Program-made: the position numbers and the translations under genes | In this document: positions 44,532 to 54,674 of the stretch, piece after piece | Position numbering within the stretch: position 1 is the stretch's first letter | Layout: the number at the start of each line of letters is the position of its first letter | Source: Acidobacteria bacterium RIFCSPLOWO2_12_FULL_66_21 | GTDB taxonomy: Bacteria; Acidobacteriota; Vicinamibacteria; Vicinamibacterales; 2-12-FULL-66-21 | Assembly (NCBI GenBank): GCA_001767455.1 | Contig: MELC01000067.1 | Span: 34,721-98,720 of the forward strand | Direction of reading: 5' to 3' | DNA length: 64,000 nt | Notes under the pieces: model-generated | Seen by the model: the letters and a program-made list of their open reading frames with translations, nothing else | Databases searched by the model: none | Told to the model about the DNA's origin: nothing

Positions 44532-46259
44532 ATGCGCCGACCCTTTGCGCTTGTTGCCGCATACATCGTCCTCATTAGTACCGTCGCTTTCGCACAAACG
44601 CCGCCCGTCCAGACGCGGCCGGGCATGGCTCCTCCGCCGGCGAGCCAGACGCCGCAACGCGACAAGCCGGGCGCGGTTCCGGGCGCAAAGACCGGTACCG
44701 CAGGCATCAAAGGCCGCATCCTCGCGGACACCAACACGGCGATCCGCCGCGCGAGGGTGTCGCTGCTGACGTCGAACCCGCTCGACTCGCACATGACGAC
44801 GACCGATCTCGATGGCCGGTACGAATTCACGGAGCTCCCCGCCGGTCAGTACCGGGTCACCGCGTCGAAAGGCATCTTCGTTCCGCTCGAGTACGGGCAG
44901 CAGAAGCCGTTCGATCGGGGCAAGCCAGTCGACCTCGCCGACGGACAGGTCGTCGAGAAGATCGACATCACGCTGCCGCGTGGCGGGGTCGTCAGCGGGA
45001 CGCTGCTGGACGACGTCGGAGACGCGGCCGCTGGTGTGCGCATGACCGCCATGCGCCAGCAGTTCAGCGACGGCAAGCGCAGGCTGGTCAGCATCGGCCA
45101 CCCCGTGGAGACCAATGATGTCGGGCAGTACCGGCTGTACGGACTGCCGTCGGGCACCTACTTCATCGGAGCGATGCCATCCGCGGCAAATCCTCTCATT
45201 CCCATGCTCACCACGCCGTCGGGCGCGCCCACGTACTATCCAGGGACGCTCAACGAGATGGAAGCACAGCGGGTGACGGTTCGACCCGGGCAGGACAAGA
45301 TCCTCTCCGATTTCACGTTGGTCCCGGCGCGCCTGGTGAAGATCAGCGGGACGGCGACCAACGCCGCCGGTGCGCCCGTGCAGATGGTCATGCTGATGGC
45401 GACAGCGCAGGTGTCGTCAGGCAACGCGATGCCGGGGATGAACACGGCCACCGTCAGGCCGGACGGCACCTTCCAACTGAGCAACGTACCGCCCGGCGAG
45501 TACGCGATCATGGCGATGTCGATGAACATCGGCACCGGCGAGCAGGAGATCACGGCCCAGCCGCTGACGGTGGCGGGCGAGGACATCACGGATTTCGTGC
45601 TGTCCACGACGAAGGGATTTCGCGCGACCGGTCAGATCCTCTTCGATCAGCCGCCTCCGCCGGCTACCCTGCTGCCGTCGAGCCTGACGTTGATGGCCGC
45701 GCCGGCGACACAGTTCTCGATATCGGGCGGGATGGCGCGCGGCACGATCCACGACGACTGGACGTTCGAAGTCAAAGGACTTGCTGGCCCGCGCCAGTTC
45801 CAGGTCGCGCAGGGGCTTCCGGCCGGGTGGATGGTCCAGTCGGTGTTCTACGGCCAGACGGACATCACGGACAAGCCGCTCGAGGTCAAGGAGGACATCG
45901 ACGGCGTCGTCATCACCCTGACAAAGCGTCCGGCGCGTATCAGCGGCGGCGTCGTCGACGACAGCGGAAAACCGGTCACCGAGTACTCGGTGGTGATCTT
46001 CCCGGACGATACGGCGCTCGGCCCACCGGCCTCAACGCGCTACCTTCGCGCGCTGCGGCCGGGCGAGGGCGGGAAGTTCAGCGCGGAGCGGCTGCCCGCG
46101 GCCGCGTACCTCGTCGTGGCGATCCCATCGCTGGAGTCCGGCGACGAGAACGACCCCGAGCTGCTCGAGCAACTCCGCCCGCTGGCGACCAGGGCGATTC
46201 TCAGTTGGGGTGACGCGAAGGAGCTGTCGCTGAAGCTCGAGAAGTTCGACCGCCGGTAA
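44532..46259 (+). CDS. secreted carboxypeptidase-regulatory-like domain protein
   Basis: Signal MRRPFALVAAYIVLISTVAFAQ; GIKGRILADTNTAIRRARVSLL...TTDLDGRYEFTELPAGQYRVTASK. Confidence 0.82.
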   Translation: MRRPFALVAAYIVLISTVAFAQTPPVQTRPGMAPPPASQTPQRDKPGAVPGAKTGTAGIKGRILADTNTAIRRARVSLLTSNPLDSHMTTTDLDGRYEFTELPAGQYRVTASKGIFVPLEYGQQKPFDRGKPVDLADGQVVEKIDITLPRGGVVSGTLLDDVGDAAAGVRMTAMRQQFSDGKRRLVSIGHPVETNDVGQYRLYGLPSGTYFIGAMPSAANPLIPMLTTPSGAPTYYPGTLNEMEAQRVTVRPGQDKILSDFTLVPARLVKISGTATNAAGAPVQMVMLMATAQVSSGNAMPGMNTATVRPDGTFQLSNVPPGEYAIMAMSMNIGTGEQEITAQPLTVAGEDITDFVLSTTKGFRATGQILFDQPPPPATLLPSSLTLMAAPATQFSISGGMARGTIHDDWTFEVKGLAGPRQFQVAQGLPAGWMVQSVFYGQTDITDKPLEVKEDIDGVVITLTKRPARISGGVVDDSGKPVTEYSVVIFPDDTALGPPASTRYLRALRPGEGGKFSAERLPAAAYLVVAIPSLESGDENDPELLEQLRPLATRAILSWGDAKELSLKLEKFDRR

Positions 46260-46329
46260 ATCTGGCCAGCCCAACCGTAGGCGCCCGCTTGCTCGTGTAG
46301 CATGGGCGAATGCCGCGCGAGAAGTCTCT

Positions 46330-46674
46330 ATGATCGCAATCATGTGGCAATTCGACGTCAAGAGCGGACAGGAGACCGAGTTCGAGCAACTGTACGGCGT
46401 CGACGGAGAATGGGCCGCGATGAATCGCCAGACGCGGTCGTATCTCGGGAGTTCCTTTCTTCGTGACCAGAACCGTCCGTCCCGGTACATCGTCATCGAA
46501 TACTGGAGCGAGATGCTCGTGTACGAGCAGCACCGGGCGTATCGCTCCGACACGATGGCCTCCCTTGAAGGACGCAGTACCGCCCTTGTCGAATCGGTCC
46601 AGCCCCTGGGAATCTTCACCGCGCTCGATGTGCCCGATCGTACCGGGCCGACCTGGTCACAGCGAAGCCGCTAA
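46330..46674 (+). CDS. antibiotic biosynthesis monooxygenase-like (ABM, ferredoxin-like fold) protein
   Basis: IAIMWQFDVKSGQETEFEQLYG...YIVIEYWSEMLVYEQHR. Confidence 0.55.
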   Translation: MIAIMWQFDVKSGQETEFEQLYGVDGEWAAMNRQTRSYLGSSFLRDQNRPSRYIVIEYWSEMLVYEQHRAYRSDTMASLEGRSTALVESVQPLGIFTALDVPDRTGPTWSQRSR

Positions 46675-46806
46675 TCAGGGAAAGACCACCGTTTCCTGCC
46701 GCGCGTGCGGCAGCCCTGCTGGGGGTAGTCGAACGCCACGGCTGCGACGTTCCGGGTGTCGCCGCCATGTTCGGTCGTCTCCGCAGGTCCTGCCACGTGA
46801 CGATCT

Positions 46807-46881
46807 GTTGCGCAGCCCTTCAGGGCTGCCCGACGGCTGCGCTCGCTGTCTGGCCCAGGCAGCCCTGAAGGGCTGCGCAAC
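46807..46881. repeat. REPIN-like inverted pair
   Basis: GTTGCGCAGCCCTTCAGGGCTGCC...GGCAGCCCTGAAGGGCTGCGCAAC; 24-bp perfect outer inverted repeat. Confidence 0.7.
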
Positions 46882-46939
46882 GCGCGTGGTCGGTCCACCC
46901 CGTGACATGATAGGGGTTCGTACAACGACTGAGGGGACC

Positions 46940-48355
46940 ATGCCGTTTACGCAGTTCAAGCTTCATCCGGATTTGCTTCGGGGTCTGAAGGACCTCGGAT
47001 TCACCCGGCCGACACCAATCCAGGCGGACGCGATTCCGCCCGCGCTGGAGGGCAAGGACGTACTCGCCTGCGCGATGACCGGCAGCGGCAAGACCGTCGC
47101 GTTCCTGCTGCCCATCCTCAACCAGTTGATCCGCAAGCCGCGCGGGACGACGCGGGCGCTGATCCTGACGCCGACGCGCGAGCTCGCGGCGCAGATCCTC
47201 GAGGACCTGACCGACCTGGCGATCCACACGCCGATCAACGCCGCCGCGGTGTTCGGCGGCGTCGGCATGGGCCCCCAGGAGCACGCCTTCCGCAGCGGCG
47301 TCGACGTCATCGTCGGCACGCCGGGGCGTTTACTCGATCATTTCCGCGCGCCGTACGCGAAACTGACCGGCATCGAGTTCCTCGTCCTCGACGAAGCGGA
47401 CCGGATGCTGGACATGGGGTTCCTTCCGGACATCCGCCGCGTCCTGCGGCACGTGCCCCGGAAACGGCAGACGCTGTTCTTCAGCGCGACGATGCCGCCG
47501 CCCATTGCGCAGCTGACGAAGGAGATGCTGCACGACCCGGTGACGATCAATCTCGAGCGGCGATCCGCCCCCGCGATCGGGATCACGCAGGCTGTCTATC
47601 CGGTGCTTCAACCGTTGAAAGCGCCGCTGCTCGTCCGGCTGCTCCAGAGCAACGAGATCGAAGACGCGCTGGTCTTCACGCGGACGAAGCATCGCGCGGA
47701 CCGGCTGGCGAAGTATCTCGCGGCGCACAAGATCAGCGTCGAGCGCATCCATGGCAATCGGTCGCAGGCACAGCGGACACAGGCGCTGGAGGGGTTCAAG
47801 AAGGGGCGCTACAAGGTGCTCGTCGCGACCGATATCGCGGCGCGCGGGATCGACGTCGTGGCGCTCGGCCACGTGATCAACTTCGACGTGCCGACGCAAC
47901 CCGATGACTACATCCACCGGGTGGGCCGCACGGCGCGCGCGGAGTTGACGGGCTCAGCCTTCACCCTCGTGTCGTCGGAAGAAGAAGGGGATCTGCGCGC
48001 CATCGAGAGCGCGATCGGCCGGCGGCTGCCGCGCGTGACGGTGCCGGATTTCGATTACAACCGGGCGCCATCCGAGCGGCTCGAAGTGCCGCACGCGCAG
48101 CGCATCGCCGAGATTCGCGCGCGCAAGGCCGAGGAGCGCGCCCGCGCGCGGGCCAACGTGGCGCGCCGCGCGGCGCACGCCGGCGGCAGGCCGCCGCAGG
48201 GGCCGGGTGCGGAGCCACGGCCGCCTCAGCCGCATCGCGGTGGAAGGCCGCAAGGACACGGCGGGCACGGACATGCCGGCGGAGGCCGGCCCGGCGGCGG
48301 GTACGGGCGTCCCGGCGGCGGTCCTCGCGGATCGCGCCGTCCAGGTTCTCGTTAA
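46940..48355 (+). CDS. DEAD-box RNA helicase (RhlE-like) with RGG-rich tail
   Basis: Q-motif FTRPTPIQADAIP, AMTGSGKT, PTRELAAQ, VLDEADRMLDMGF, SATMP, HRVGRTAR. Confidence 0.93.
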   Translation: MPFTQFKLHPDLLRGLKDLGFTRPTPIQADAIPPALEGKDVLACAMTGSGKTVAFLLPILNQLIRKPRGTTRALILTPTRELAAQILEDLTDLAIHTPINAAAVFGGVGMGPQEHAFRSGVDVIVGTPGRLLDHFRAPYAKLTGIEFLVLDEADRMLDMGFLPDIRRVLRHVPRKRQTLFFSATMPPPIAQLTKEMLHDPVTINLERRSAPAIGITQAVYPVLQPLKAPLLVRLLQSNEIEDALVFTRTKHRADRLAKYLAAHKISVERIHGNRSQAQRTQALEGFKKGRYKVLVATDIAARGIDVVALGHVINFDVPTQPDDYIHRVGRTARAELTGSAFTLVSSEEEGDLRAIESAIGRRLPRVTVPDFDYNRAPSERLEVPHAQRIAEIRARKAEERARARANVARRAAHAGGRPPQGPGAEPRPPQPHRGGRPQGHGGHGHAGGGRPGGGYGRPGGGPRGSRRPGSR

Positions 48356-48360
48356 GAGAT

Positions 48361-48384
48361 GGCAGCCCTAAAGGGCTGCCCCAC
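48361..48384. repeat. single REP-like palindrome GGCAGCCCTAAAGGGCTGCC
   Basis: Same family as 18147 and 46807. Confidence 0.6.
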
Positions 48385-48393
48385 ACCCCGGCG

Positions 48394-48733
48394 CTAACGC
48401 GGGCGGTTAGGCTTCATGTCGCGGCTGTAGTAGATGTCCGCGGGGATGTGATGCCCCGCGTAGACCTTCTCGAAGATCGCGTACAGCCGCGGGTCGTGCG
48501 CCTTGAGATCGTCGGGCGTCTGCAGCCGCGTCTCGCCGTCGAACCACTCGTAGTTCGACCAGAACCACCTTGTAGAACGGATCGAGGCCAAGCGCTGCCG
48601 GCGGCGCGGTGACCATCGTACTGACGTAGTCTTCGACGAGCGGCTTCGCCGCGGGCGTCGCCGCGGGCGTCGCCGCGGGCACGGCCGCCTGGGCGACCGC
48701 TGAAATGGTGAGCGTCAGCAAGATGAGTGTCAT
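48394..48733 (-). pseudogene. small secreted protein gene with apparent frameshift
   Basis: Frame 1 MTLILLTLTISAVAQAAVPAATPAATPAAKPLVEDYVSTMVTAPPAALGLDPFYK; continues in another frame as WFWSNYEWFDGETRLQTPDDLKAHDPRLYAIFEKVYAGHHIPADIYYSRDMKPNRPR. Confidence 0.55.
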
Positions 48734-48788
48734 GGGGACCAGCGACTCATGAGCACCGACGACTTCGCCTTTGACTATCGACTATCGA

Positions 48789-51700
48789 CTATCGACTTCT
48801 GAGCGCGATGACCACCTGCGCGCTCGGGGCGACGCCCACGGCCAGCGCGACTTTCGTCTCTTTGTCGCCGCCAGTCACCTGCGCGACGTGCTTGCCATCG
48901 ATCGACACCGCGTACTGTCCGGCCGGCAGGCCCGCTATCGATAGTCCGGTCGTGTGCGCGCCGCCCGTGCGGTTCTCCAGCGTGAACTGCACCCGGGAGA
49001 GATCGTCCGCCACGAGAATCGGCCGCTCCTTTGCGTACCCGTCGTGATCGAGCAGCATGTGCAGCCGCTGGCCGTCCCGCACGACATGGAAGCGCACCCG
49101 CAGCCCGTCCCGCGGGACGACGCTGACGCTCCTGCCGGCGCGCATCAGCACGCCGCCATAGGCGATCTCGCCGAAGACCGGGTCGTTCGCAACGATGGTC
49201 GCGTGCGTGCGAATCGCGGCGCAGTAGCCCACGTCCTCCTCCGCGCTGTAGTACCAGGCGCCGCGCGTCATCTCCTTGCCGATCCAGCCGCGGCCGCTCG
49301 CGTCCGGCATGAAGCCGCCGCCGGCCGCGCCCTCGTTGTTCGCGCTCGGGAACCAGTAGCCGCCGCCCGGTCCGGAGTTCATCAGCGCCCACGAGCTGAG
49401 CGACGACGCGTAGCCGAGCCGCAGGTAGTCGGTGGGATCGGCCGCGAAGTGCAGGCCGTAGTCGAGAATCGACCAGCCTCCCATCTGCGACATGTAGCTG
49501 AGGAGGTACGACAGCGTTCCCCGGTAGTCGCTCCCCAGCTGGAAATACGTCGTCTCGAGCCACCCGCGATCCGACATGTTCAACAGCAGCTGGAAGTTCA
49601 TGAACTTCAGGGCGGCGTCGTCGGTGACGCGGCGGCGGAACTCCTCGTCGCGCGCGCGATCCATCGCGTACTTCGCAAAGGCGCCCGTCGATTCGAATCC
49701 TGTCGAGTCGAACGCGAACTCCGACCCGTACAGGTTCGGCGTGCGGTTCACGAAGCGGTCGACCTTGCCTTCCCAGTGCCCGCGGAGCGTCCGCGCCCAG
49801 TCGCGCTTCCCTTCCTCTTCGAGTGATTGAATCAGCTCGGGGATGAACGCTTCGTTCATCGTGCCGACCGCGTCCGCCGACCACTTTTCAATCGCCATCG
49901 GGACGGTCCAGTAGGCGACCGCGGTCCGAAACGCGCGTTCCAAGTACTGCTCCGCGTTCAGGTACTTCACCTTCGCCGGATAGAACTTCGCGATGTGATA
50001 CATCCGGTAGTACAGCATCACGATGTGCGGGTAGTCGTAGATGCGCCAGAGATGCGCGCGGCCGTTCCGTCCCTCGTCGGCGCTCAGGCGATTGGCCTTC
50101 CAGTTCGGGATCCCGTAAATGCCGTACGGATGCTTTTCCGTGTCGGTCATCTGCATGCCGCCCCAGAGATATTTACTGATGTACAGCTCGAGGCTGTCGA
50201 TCTCCGCCTGCTCCGGGAAGAACACGTTCTTCGAGGCCAGGAACGCCGGCCGCGCGTTCCCCGCGTCGTCGTTCGCGTCGGTGAGCCACGCCGACAGTCC
50301 GTCGCGATCCTCGGGGCTCCGCAGGATCTCGTTCTTCTGATCCCAGTCGCTGTACACGCCGACGTACCACTTCGCCGGATCCTTGTGCTGGTGATGACTG
50401 ACGAGAAACGCCGCGCGCTTCTTGATCACGGTTTCGAGCGGCTCGGTGACGAAGAACTCGAGCGTCGTCCACAGCCCGTCGCCGTACTTCACGCGCAGCA
50501 TGTTTTCGCCGGGTTTCGCGAAGCGAATCGTGTAGACCTGCGCGCCGTTGTCTCTCGCGGCCCTGAACCGCACGGCGGTCTGGCCGGGATGCTCGGCCTC
50601 GATCGACGCGATCCGGTTCTTCGTGCGCAGCGAGACGACTGCCGGCACGTCGGTCGGAACGACCATGCCCGGCGCAATCGCGGTATCGAACTTGCGCTCG
50701 TGATAGAGAACATCGCGCACGCCCGCGAAATCCTTCGCCCACTGAAAGCGGAACGAGTACGTCATCGTCGCGCGGGGCGATCCCTTCGGCGCGAGCGTCA
50801 GGCTCGAAATCGGGAGCCGCCAGTTGCCTCCGGCCGCGACGGCGGACGTGCTGGCCACGCGCGCGTGCACGTACGGCGTGTACGCGCCGGCGGAATTGTC
50901 GTAGTACTCGAACTTGGTGTCGCCCATCGGCGTCATGACCAGGTACGGTCCGTCTCCGCCGCTTCGCTGCCAGTACACCCACGACCCGTGCCCGGCCACC
51001 AGCGCGTGACGGAGCAGCTTGCGCGTGTAGATGTCGCCGCGGGCACCGGTCCGCTCGGCAAAGTTGAGCGGGATCGCAAGATCACCGATTTCGACTGGAC
51101 GGTTCACCAGGTTGGAGAGGGTGATCGTCCATTCGAGCACGTCCCCGCTCAGATCGAACTTTTCCCTGACCGAAAGATCGGAGGATTCAACCAGCGAGGG
51201 GGGCTGACCGACGCGCCACTCCGCCACGCCGGGCGTGCCCTGCGGCGGCAATGTCACCTCGATGCGAAGCGCATTGGTCTTCACGGGCGCGAACTCGACG
51301 GTCGCGAAGGCGTTCGGCTCGACGCCGTAGGCGCCGCGCGCGTCGACCTCCTTCCACTGCATGCCGTCCTGGTACAACAGGCGCCATGTCGCGGGAGGCC
51401 CCGCCCAGAAGACTTCCGTGCGTGAGATCTCCTCGGGCGTGGGAAACGTGTATTGCACCCACCGTATCTGTCCGCCCGGAGCCGTCCCGCCGGATCCCGG
51501 TTCCGGCGCGTCGCGCGTCCACGTGAACACGGGGACCTGCGCGGCGGGCTGAAGCTGCGCGCCGGGGCCCGCACCGCGTCCGCCGCGGCCGCCCGCCCCC
51601 GGTGGCACCGGCACGAGCCCGTCGTTCAGTCCTCTCAGCGTCCCAACTCCGCGCACGGCGCTCGGGCTCGCTTTCGACGCCAGCGTCGGGAGCAGCGTCC

Positions 51701-52010
51701 CGAGCGCGTACTCGATCGCCTGCGGGCCGCCGGTGGTGGAGCTTGGTGCCCGGAGCAGCAGTTCCCGCAGCTCGCGCCAATGACCGTTCGGAGTCGATCG
51801 AAACCGGATCAGCAGGCGCCCGAGCGCGCCGTTCGCCGCGATGTAATCCGTGTCGTGGACGTCCGCGGTCCGCCTGAGGCTGCGGATGCCTGACGCGTCG
51901 AATTGCAGTTGGAAGGCGCGGTTGGCCAGATCGTCGGCGACGGCGGCCGAACCGGTTCCCGCGATGAGTAACGACGCGGCCAGCGCGCGCGCCCAGGCAA
52001 ATCGAGACAT
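48789..52010 (-). CDS. large secreted protein, DUF5695-like, with internal discoidin-like segment
   Basis: Signal peptide; ~1070 aa; IEAEHPGQTAVRFRAARDNG, KWYVGVYSDWDQKNEILRSPEDRDGLSAWLTDANDD; discoidin-like WVQYTFPTPEEISRTEVFWAGPPATWRLLYQDG. Confidence 0.6.
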   Translation of the reverse strand: MSRFAWARALAASLLIAGTGSAAVADDLANRAFQLQFDASGIRSLRRTADVHDTDYIAANGALGRLLIRFRSTPNGHWRELRELLLRAPSSTTGGPQAIEYALGTLLPTLASKASPSAVRGVGTLRGLNDGLVPVPPGAGGRGGRGAGPGAQLQPAAQVPVFTWTRDAPEPGSGGTAPGGQIRWVQYTFPTPEEISRTEVFWAGPPATWRLLYQDGMQWKEVDARGAYGVEPNAFATVEFAPVKTNALRIEVTLPPQGTPGVAEWRVGQPPSLVESSDLSVREKFDLSGDVLEWTITLSNLVNRPVEIGDLAIPLNFAERTGARGDIYTRKLLRHALVAGHGSWVYWQRSGGDGPYLVMTPMGDTKFEYYDNSAGAYTPYVHARVASTSAVAAGGNWRLPISSLTLAPKGSPRATMTYSFRFQWAKDFAGVRDVLYHERKFDTAIAPGMVVPTDVPAVVSLRTKNRIASIEAEHPGQTAVRFRAARDNGAQVYTIRFAKPGENMLRVKYGDGLWTTLEFFVTEPLETVIKKRAAFLVSHHQHKDPAKWYVGVYSDWDQKNEILRSPEDRDGLSAWLTDANDDAGNARPAFLASKNVFFPEQAEIDSLELYISKYLWGGMQMTDTEKHPYGIYGIPNWKANRLSADEGRNGRAHLWRIYDYPHIVMLYYRMYHIAKFYPAKVKYLNAEQYLERAFRTAVAYWTVPMAIEKWSADAVGTMNEAFIPELIQSLEEEGKRDWARTLRGHWEGKVDRFVNRTPNLYGSEFAFDSTGFESTGAFAKYAMDRARDEEFRRRVTDDAALKFMNFQLLLNMSDRGWLETTYFQLGSDYRGTLSYLLSYMSQMGGWSILDYGLHFAADPTDYLRLGYASSLSSWALMNSGPGGGYWFPSANNEGAAGGGFMPDASGRGWIGKEMTRGAWYYSAEEDVGYCAAIRTHATIVANDPVFGEIAYGGVLMRAGRSVSVVPRDGLRVRFHVVRDGQRLHMLLDHDGYAKERPILVADDLSRVQFTLENRTGGAHTTGLSIAGLPAGQYAVSIDGKHVAQVTGGDKETKVALAVGVAPSAQVVIALRSR

Positions 52011-52044
52011 CCGAGCCTCCTGCAGGAGCCTACGGGTTATGGAA

Positions 52045-54570
52045 TCAGTTCTTCTTCTCGTCGCGATCGATGGACCTGATGAAGCCGCTCCGGCGCGGCG
52101 GCGGCATGACCGAGCCGGCGCCGTGGATGGACTGCCACAGGATCTGATTGAGCTCGATCTCCGGCGTCTCGTCGGCCTCCTCGAAGTTCATCGCGAGTGA
52201 CGCCTGCGCGCCGGGCGCCCGCAGGCCGTTCCTCTCGTCGAGCGGAACCCGCGCCTTGCGGCCGGTGTAGGCGGACGTGTCGGCGGCCGGCTGAAACGCG
52301 GCGTACATGGGCGTCGCCGCCGCGTCGTACTGGCTCATCGGCGGAAGCCCGAGAATCAACTCCATCGTCCGCAGCATCCCCGACGTGGTGTAGAGCGTGC
52401 TGTCCACCGCGTGGCGCTTGATGAAGGGACTGATCGCGAAGGCCACCGACCGGTGCGAGTCCACGTGATCCGGGCCGTTCTGCGCATCGTCTTCCAGCAC
52501 GAAAATCGCGGACTCGTTCCAGAACCGGCTGCGCGAGATCGCCTCGACGATGCGGCCGAGCGCCTGGTCGTTGTCGGCGACCATCGCGCGTGGAGTGGGC
52601 TTGCCAGGTGACGTGCCGTTCGTGTGGTCGTTGGGCAGCCGCACGATCGACAGGCGCGGAAGGCCGCCGTCGCGCTCGAACCGCTTGAACTCGGTCAGCC
52701 ACACGTCCACGCGCTTGTTGTCGGTGACGTCGAGGTCCCACGGCGGATAGGTCGGGTGGACGAGGCCTTCGAGCCCCGGCACCGTCGCCCTCACGGACTC
52801 TCCCCGGCGCGCCCAGGCCGTGAACTCGCCGTAGCTGCGGACGGTGACCCCCGCGCGCCTGGCGAAGTCCCACAGATACCCGGCCGGCGGCGCGGAGAAG
52901 TTGCCGTACTGATCGCGGATCTTGTAGCCGCCTTCGCTCAGGTACGGACCGCCGCGGCTGCCATAATTGGTCGGCCAGAGCTTTTCGACGACGTCGGTCG
53001 CATAGGCGCCGGTCGAGAAGGCGTGACCGTCGTAGCTGACTTCCGCGTCGACGTAGAAGTTGTCCAGCAGCACGAACTCGCGCGCGAGCGCGTGCGCGTT
53101 CGGCGTCACCTCCTCGTCGAAGAGCGCCAGCGACTTGTCGCCGTTTCCCTGCGGCAGATCCCCGAGCACCTGGTCGTAGGTCCGGTTCTCGCGAATGACG
53201 TAGAACACGTATTTGATCGGCGACGGATCGCCGACGCGGCGCGGAATGGGACCGCCGGAGGGCGCCTCGGGCGGCGCCAGCTTGCGCGCGTCCGTATACG
53301 GCGTCAGCTCGTACACGCGCTTCGTCATCCGCGCGAGCGCGTCGGCGTCGGGCATCGGGATCGTGGAGAGCGCGCCGAGAAACATGCTGCCCGTGTACTG
53401 CGACTCGATGCGCGGCGTCCCCGGCCGCCAGCCGCGCGGGTTGGCCGCGCTCGAGAGTCCCTTGCCGTTGAGGACGAAAAACCGCGCGCCGTCGCGGTCG
53501 AACAGCACCGACGTCGGATACCAGCCGACCGGCACCCAGCCCTTCACCTCGCTGCGCGCCGGATCCTCCACGCCGGCGATTGCTACGGTGTTGTTGTCGG
53601 CGTTGGCCACCAGCAGCGTCTTGCCGTCAGGCGACAGCGCCAGGCTGTTCGGCGTCGTCCCGGGCGGCGCGTCGGGATACAGGCTGACCGAAATCTGTTC
53701 CGCCGCCGTGCGGCTCGCGACGTCGATGACCCAGACCGCGTTCGTGCTCGCGCACGCGACGAACAGGCGTTTCCCGTCCTTCGAGAGCAGCAGCGAATTC
53801 GGGTGCGGTCCGACCGCGACCGCGCCGGCGGGCGCGAGCGTCTGCGCGTCGAACATCATCACGCGGGCGCCGCCCCACACCGACACGAACAGCGTGCGGC
53901 CGTCGGCCGACAGCACGCACATGTAGGGCTCCGCGGGCAGCGTCGCGGTCGCGACGACCTTGTGCCCGCGAAGGTCGAAGGCCGTCACCATCTCGCCGAA
54001 GACGTGCGTCGCGTAGATGCGCGTCCCGTCCGGACTCATCGCCAGTCCGCCGATGAAACCTGGATTGATCAGCGTGCCGCCCTTGCTCTTCTGCGGCGCG
54101 GCCAGCGCGAAGTGTCCCGACTGCTTCAGCTTGCCGTTGTCCCATTCGAACTCGTAGATCGCGTTGTCGGCGGCCCCGGCCGAATAGAGATGCTTGCCGT
54201 CGGGGCTCCAGACGAGGCCCAGCCAGGCGTTGTCGACAGCCGCCCGGCTCACGACCGTCTGCCCCGTCGTGTCGAACACCGTCAGCGTCGGTTTCGCCCA
54301 CCCGTTGTTGGTCGCGATCAGGTAGCGTCCGTCTGGCGACAGCACCATGTTCAGCGGCAGGTCGCCGACTTGTGTGTGGTGCCCTTCGGGCGCGATCCGC
54401 CAGCCATTGGGCAGCAGCGTCGCGCCGTCAGAGTCGCGGCCCGGCACACGTCGTTGGAGCGCGGATCGCGCGAGCGGCGCGACTGCGGCGCTGACCACGA
54501 GCGCGAACAACATGAGGAGCAAAGCGGCGCGCGAACGTCCGCGTGGCATGTGGGATGTTGTCCGTATCAT
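52045..54570 (-). CDS. bifunctional YncE-like beta-propeller / alkaline phosphatase-superfamily phosphoesterase
   Basis: LSPDGRYLIATNNG-type propeller repeats; PIKYVFYVIRENRTYDQVLGDLPQGNGD; FVLEDDAQNGPDHVDSHR. Confidence 0.85.
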   Translation of the reverse strand: MIRTTSHMPRGRSRAALLLMLFALVVSAAVAPLARSALQRRVPGRDSDGATLLPNGWRIAPEGHHTQVGDLPLNMVLSPDGRYLIATNNGWAKPTLTVFDTTGQTVVSRAAVDNAWLGLVWSPDGKHLYSAGAADNAIYEFEWDNGKLKQSGHFALAAPQKSKGGTLINPGFIGGLAMSPDGTRIYATHVFGEMVTAFDLRGHKVVATATLPAEPYMCVLSADGRTLFVSVWGGARVMMFDAQTLAPAGAVAVGPHPNSLLLSKDGKRLFVACASTNAVWVIDVASRTAAEQISVSLYPDAPPGTTPNSLALSPDGKTLLVANADNNTVAIAGVEDPARSEVKGWVPVGWYPTSVLFDRDGARFFVLNGKGLSSAANPRGWRPGTPRIESQYTGSMFLGALSTIPMPDADALARMTKRVYELTPYTDARKLAPPEAPSGGPIPRRVGDPSPIKYVFYVIRENRTYDQVLGDLPQGNGDKSLALFDEEVTPNAHALAREFVLLDNFYVDAEVSYDGHAFSTGAYATDVVEKLWPTNYGSRGGPYLSEGGYKIRDQYGNFSAPPAGYLWDFARRAGVTVRSYGEFTAWARRGESVRATVPGLEGLVHPTYPPWDLDVTDNKRVDVWLTEFKRFERDGGLPRLSIVRLPNDHTNGTSPGKPTPRAMVADNDQALGRIVEAISRSRFWNESAIFVLEDDAQNGPDHVDSHRSVAFAISPFIKRHAVDSTLYTTSGMLRTMELILGLPPMSQYDAAATPMYAAFQPAADTSAYTGRKARVPLDERNGLRAPGAQASLAMNFEEADETPEIELNQILWQSIHGAGSVMPPPRRSGFIRSIDRDEKKN

Positions 54571-54589
54571 CGTGATCTCGTCATCTCTG

Positions 54590-54656
54590 GGGTCAGACCG
54601 GGGTCAGACCGGGGTCCCACCGGGGTCAGACCGGGGTCAGAGCATGGTCTGACCCC
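54590..54656. repeat. tandem GGGGTCAGACCG repeats ending in an inverted TGGTCTGACCCC
   Basis: About five 12-bp units (one diverged, GGGGTCCCACCG) plus one inverted copy. Confidence 0.75.
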
Positions 54657-54674
54657 TTGAGGGTGCTGATGGCA

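Noticed and set aside
54590-54656. CRISPR-like or phage origin repeats
   Set aside because: 12-bp head-to-tail units without spacers; better described as a short tandem/REP-type repeat.
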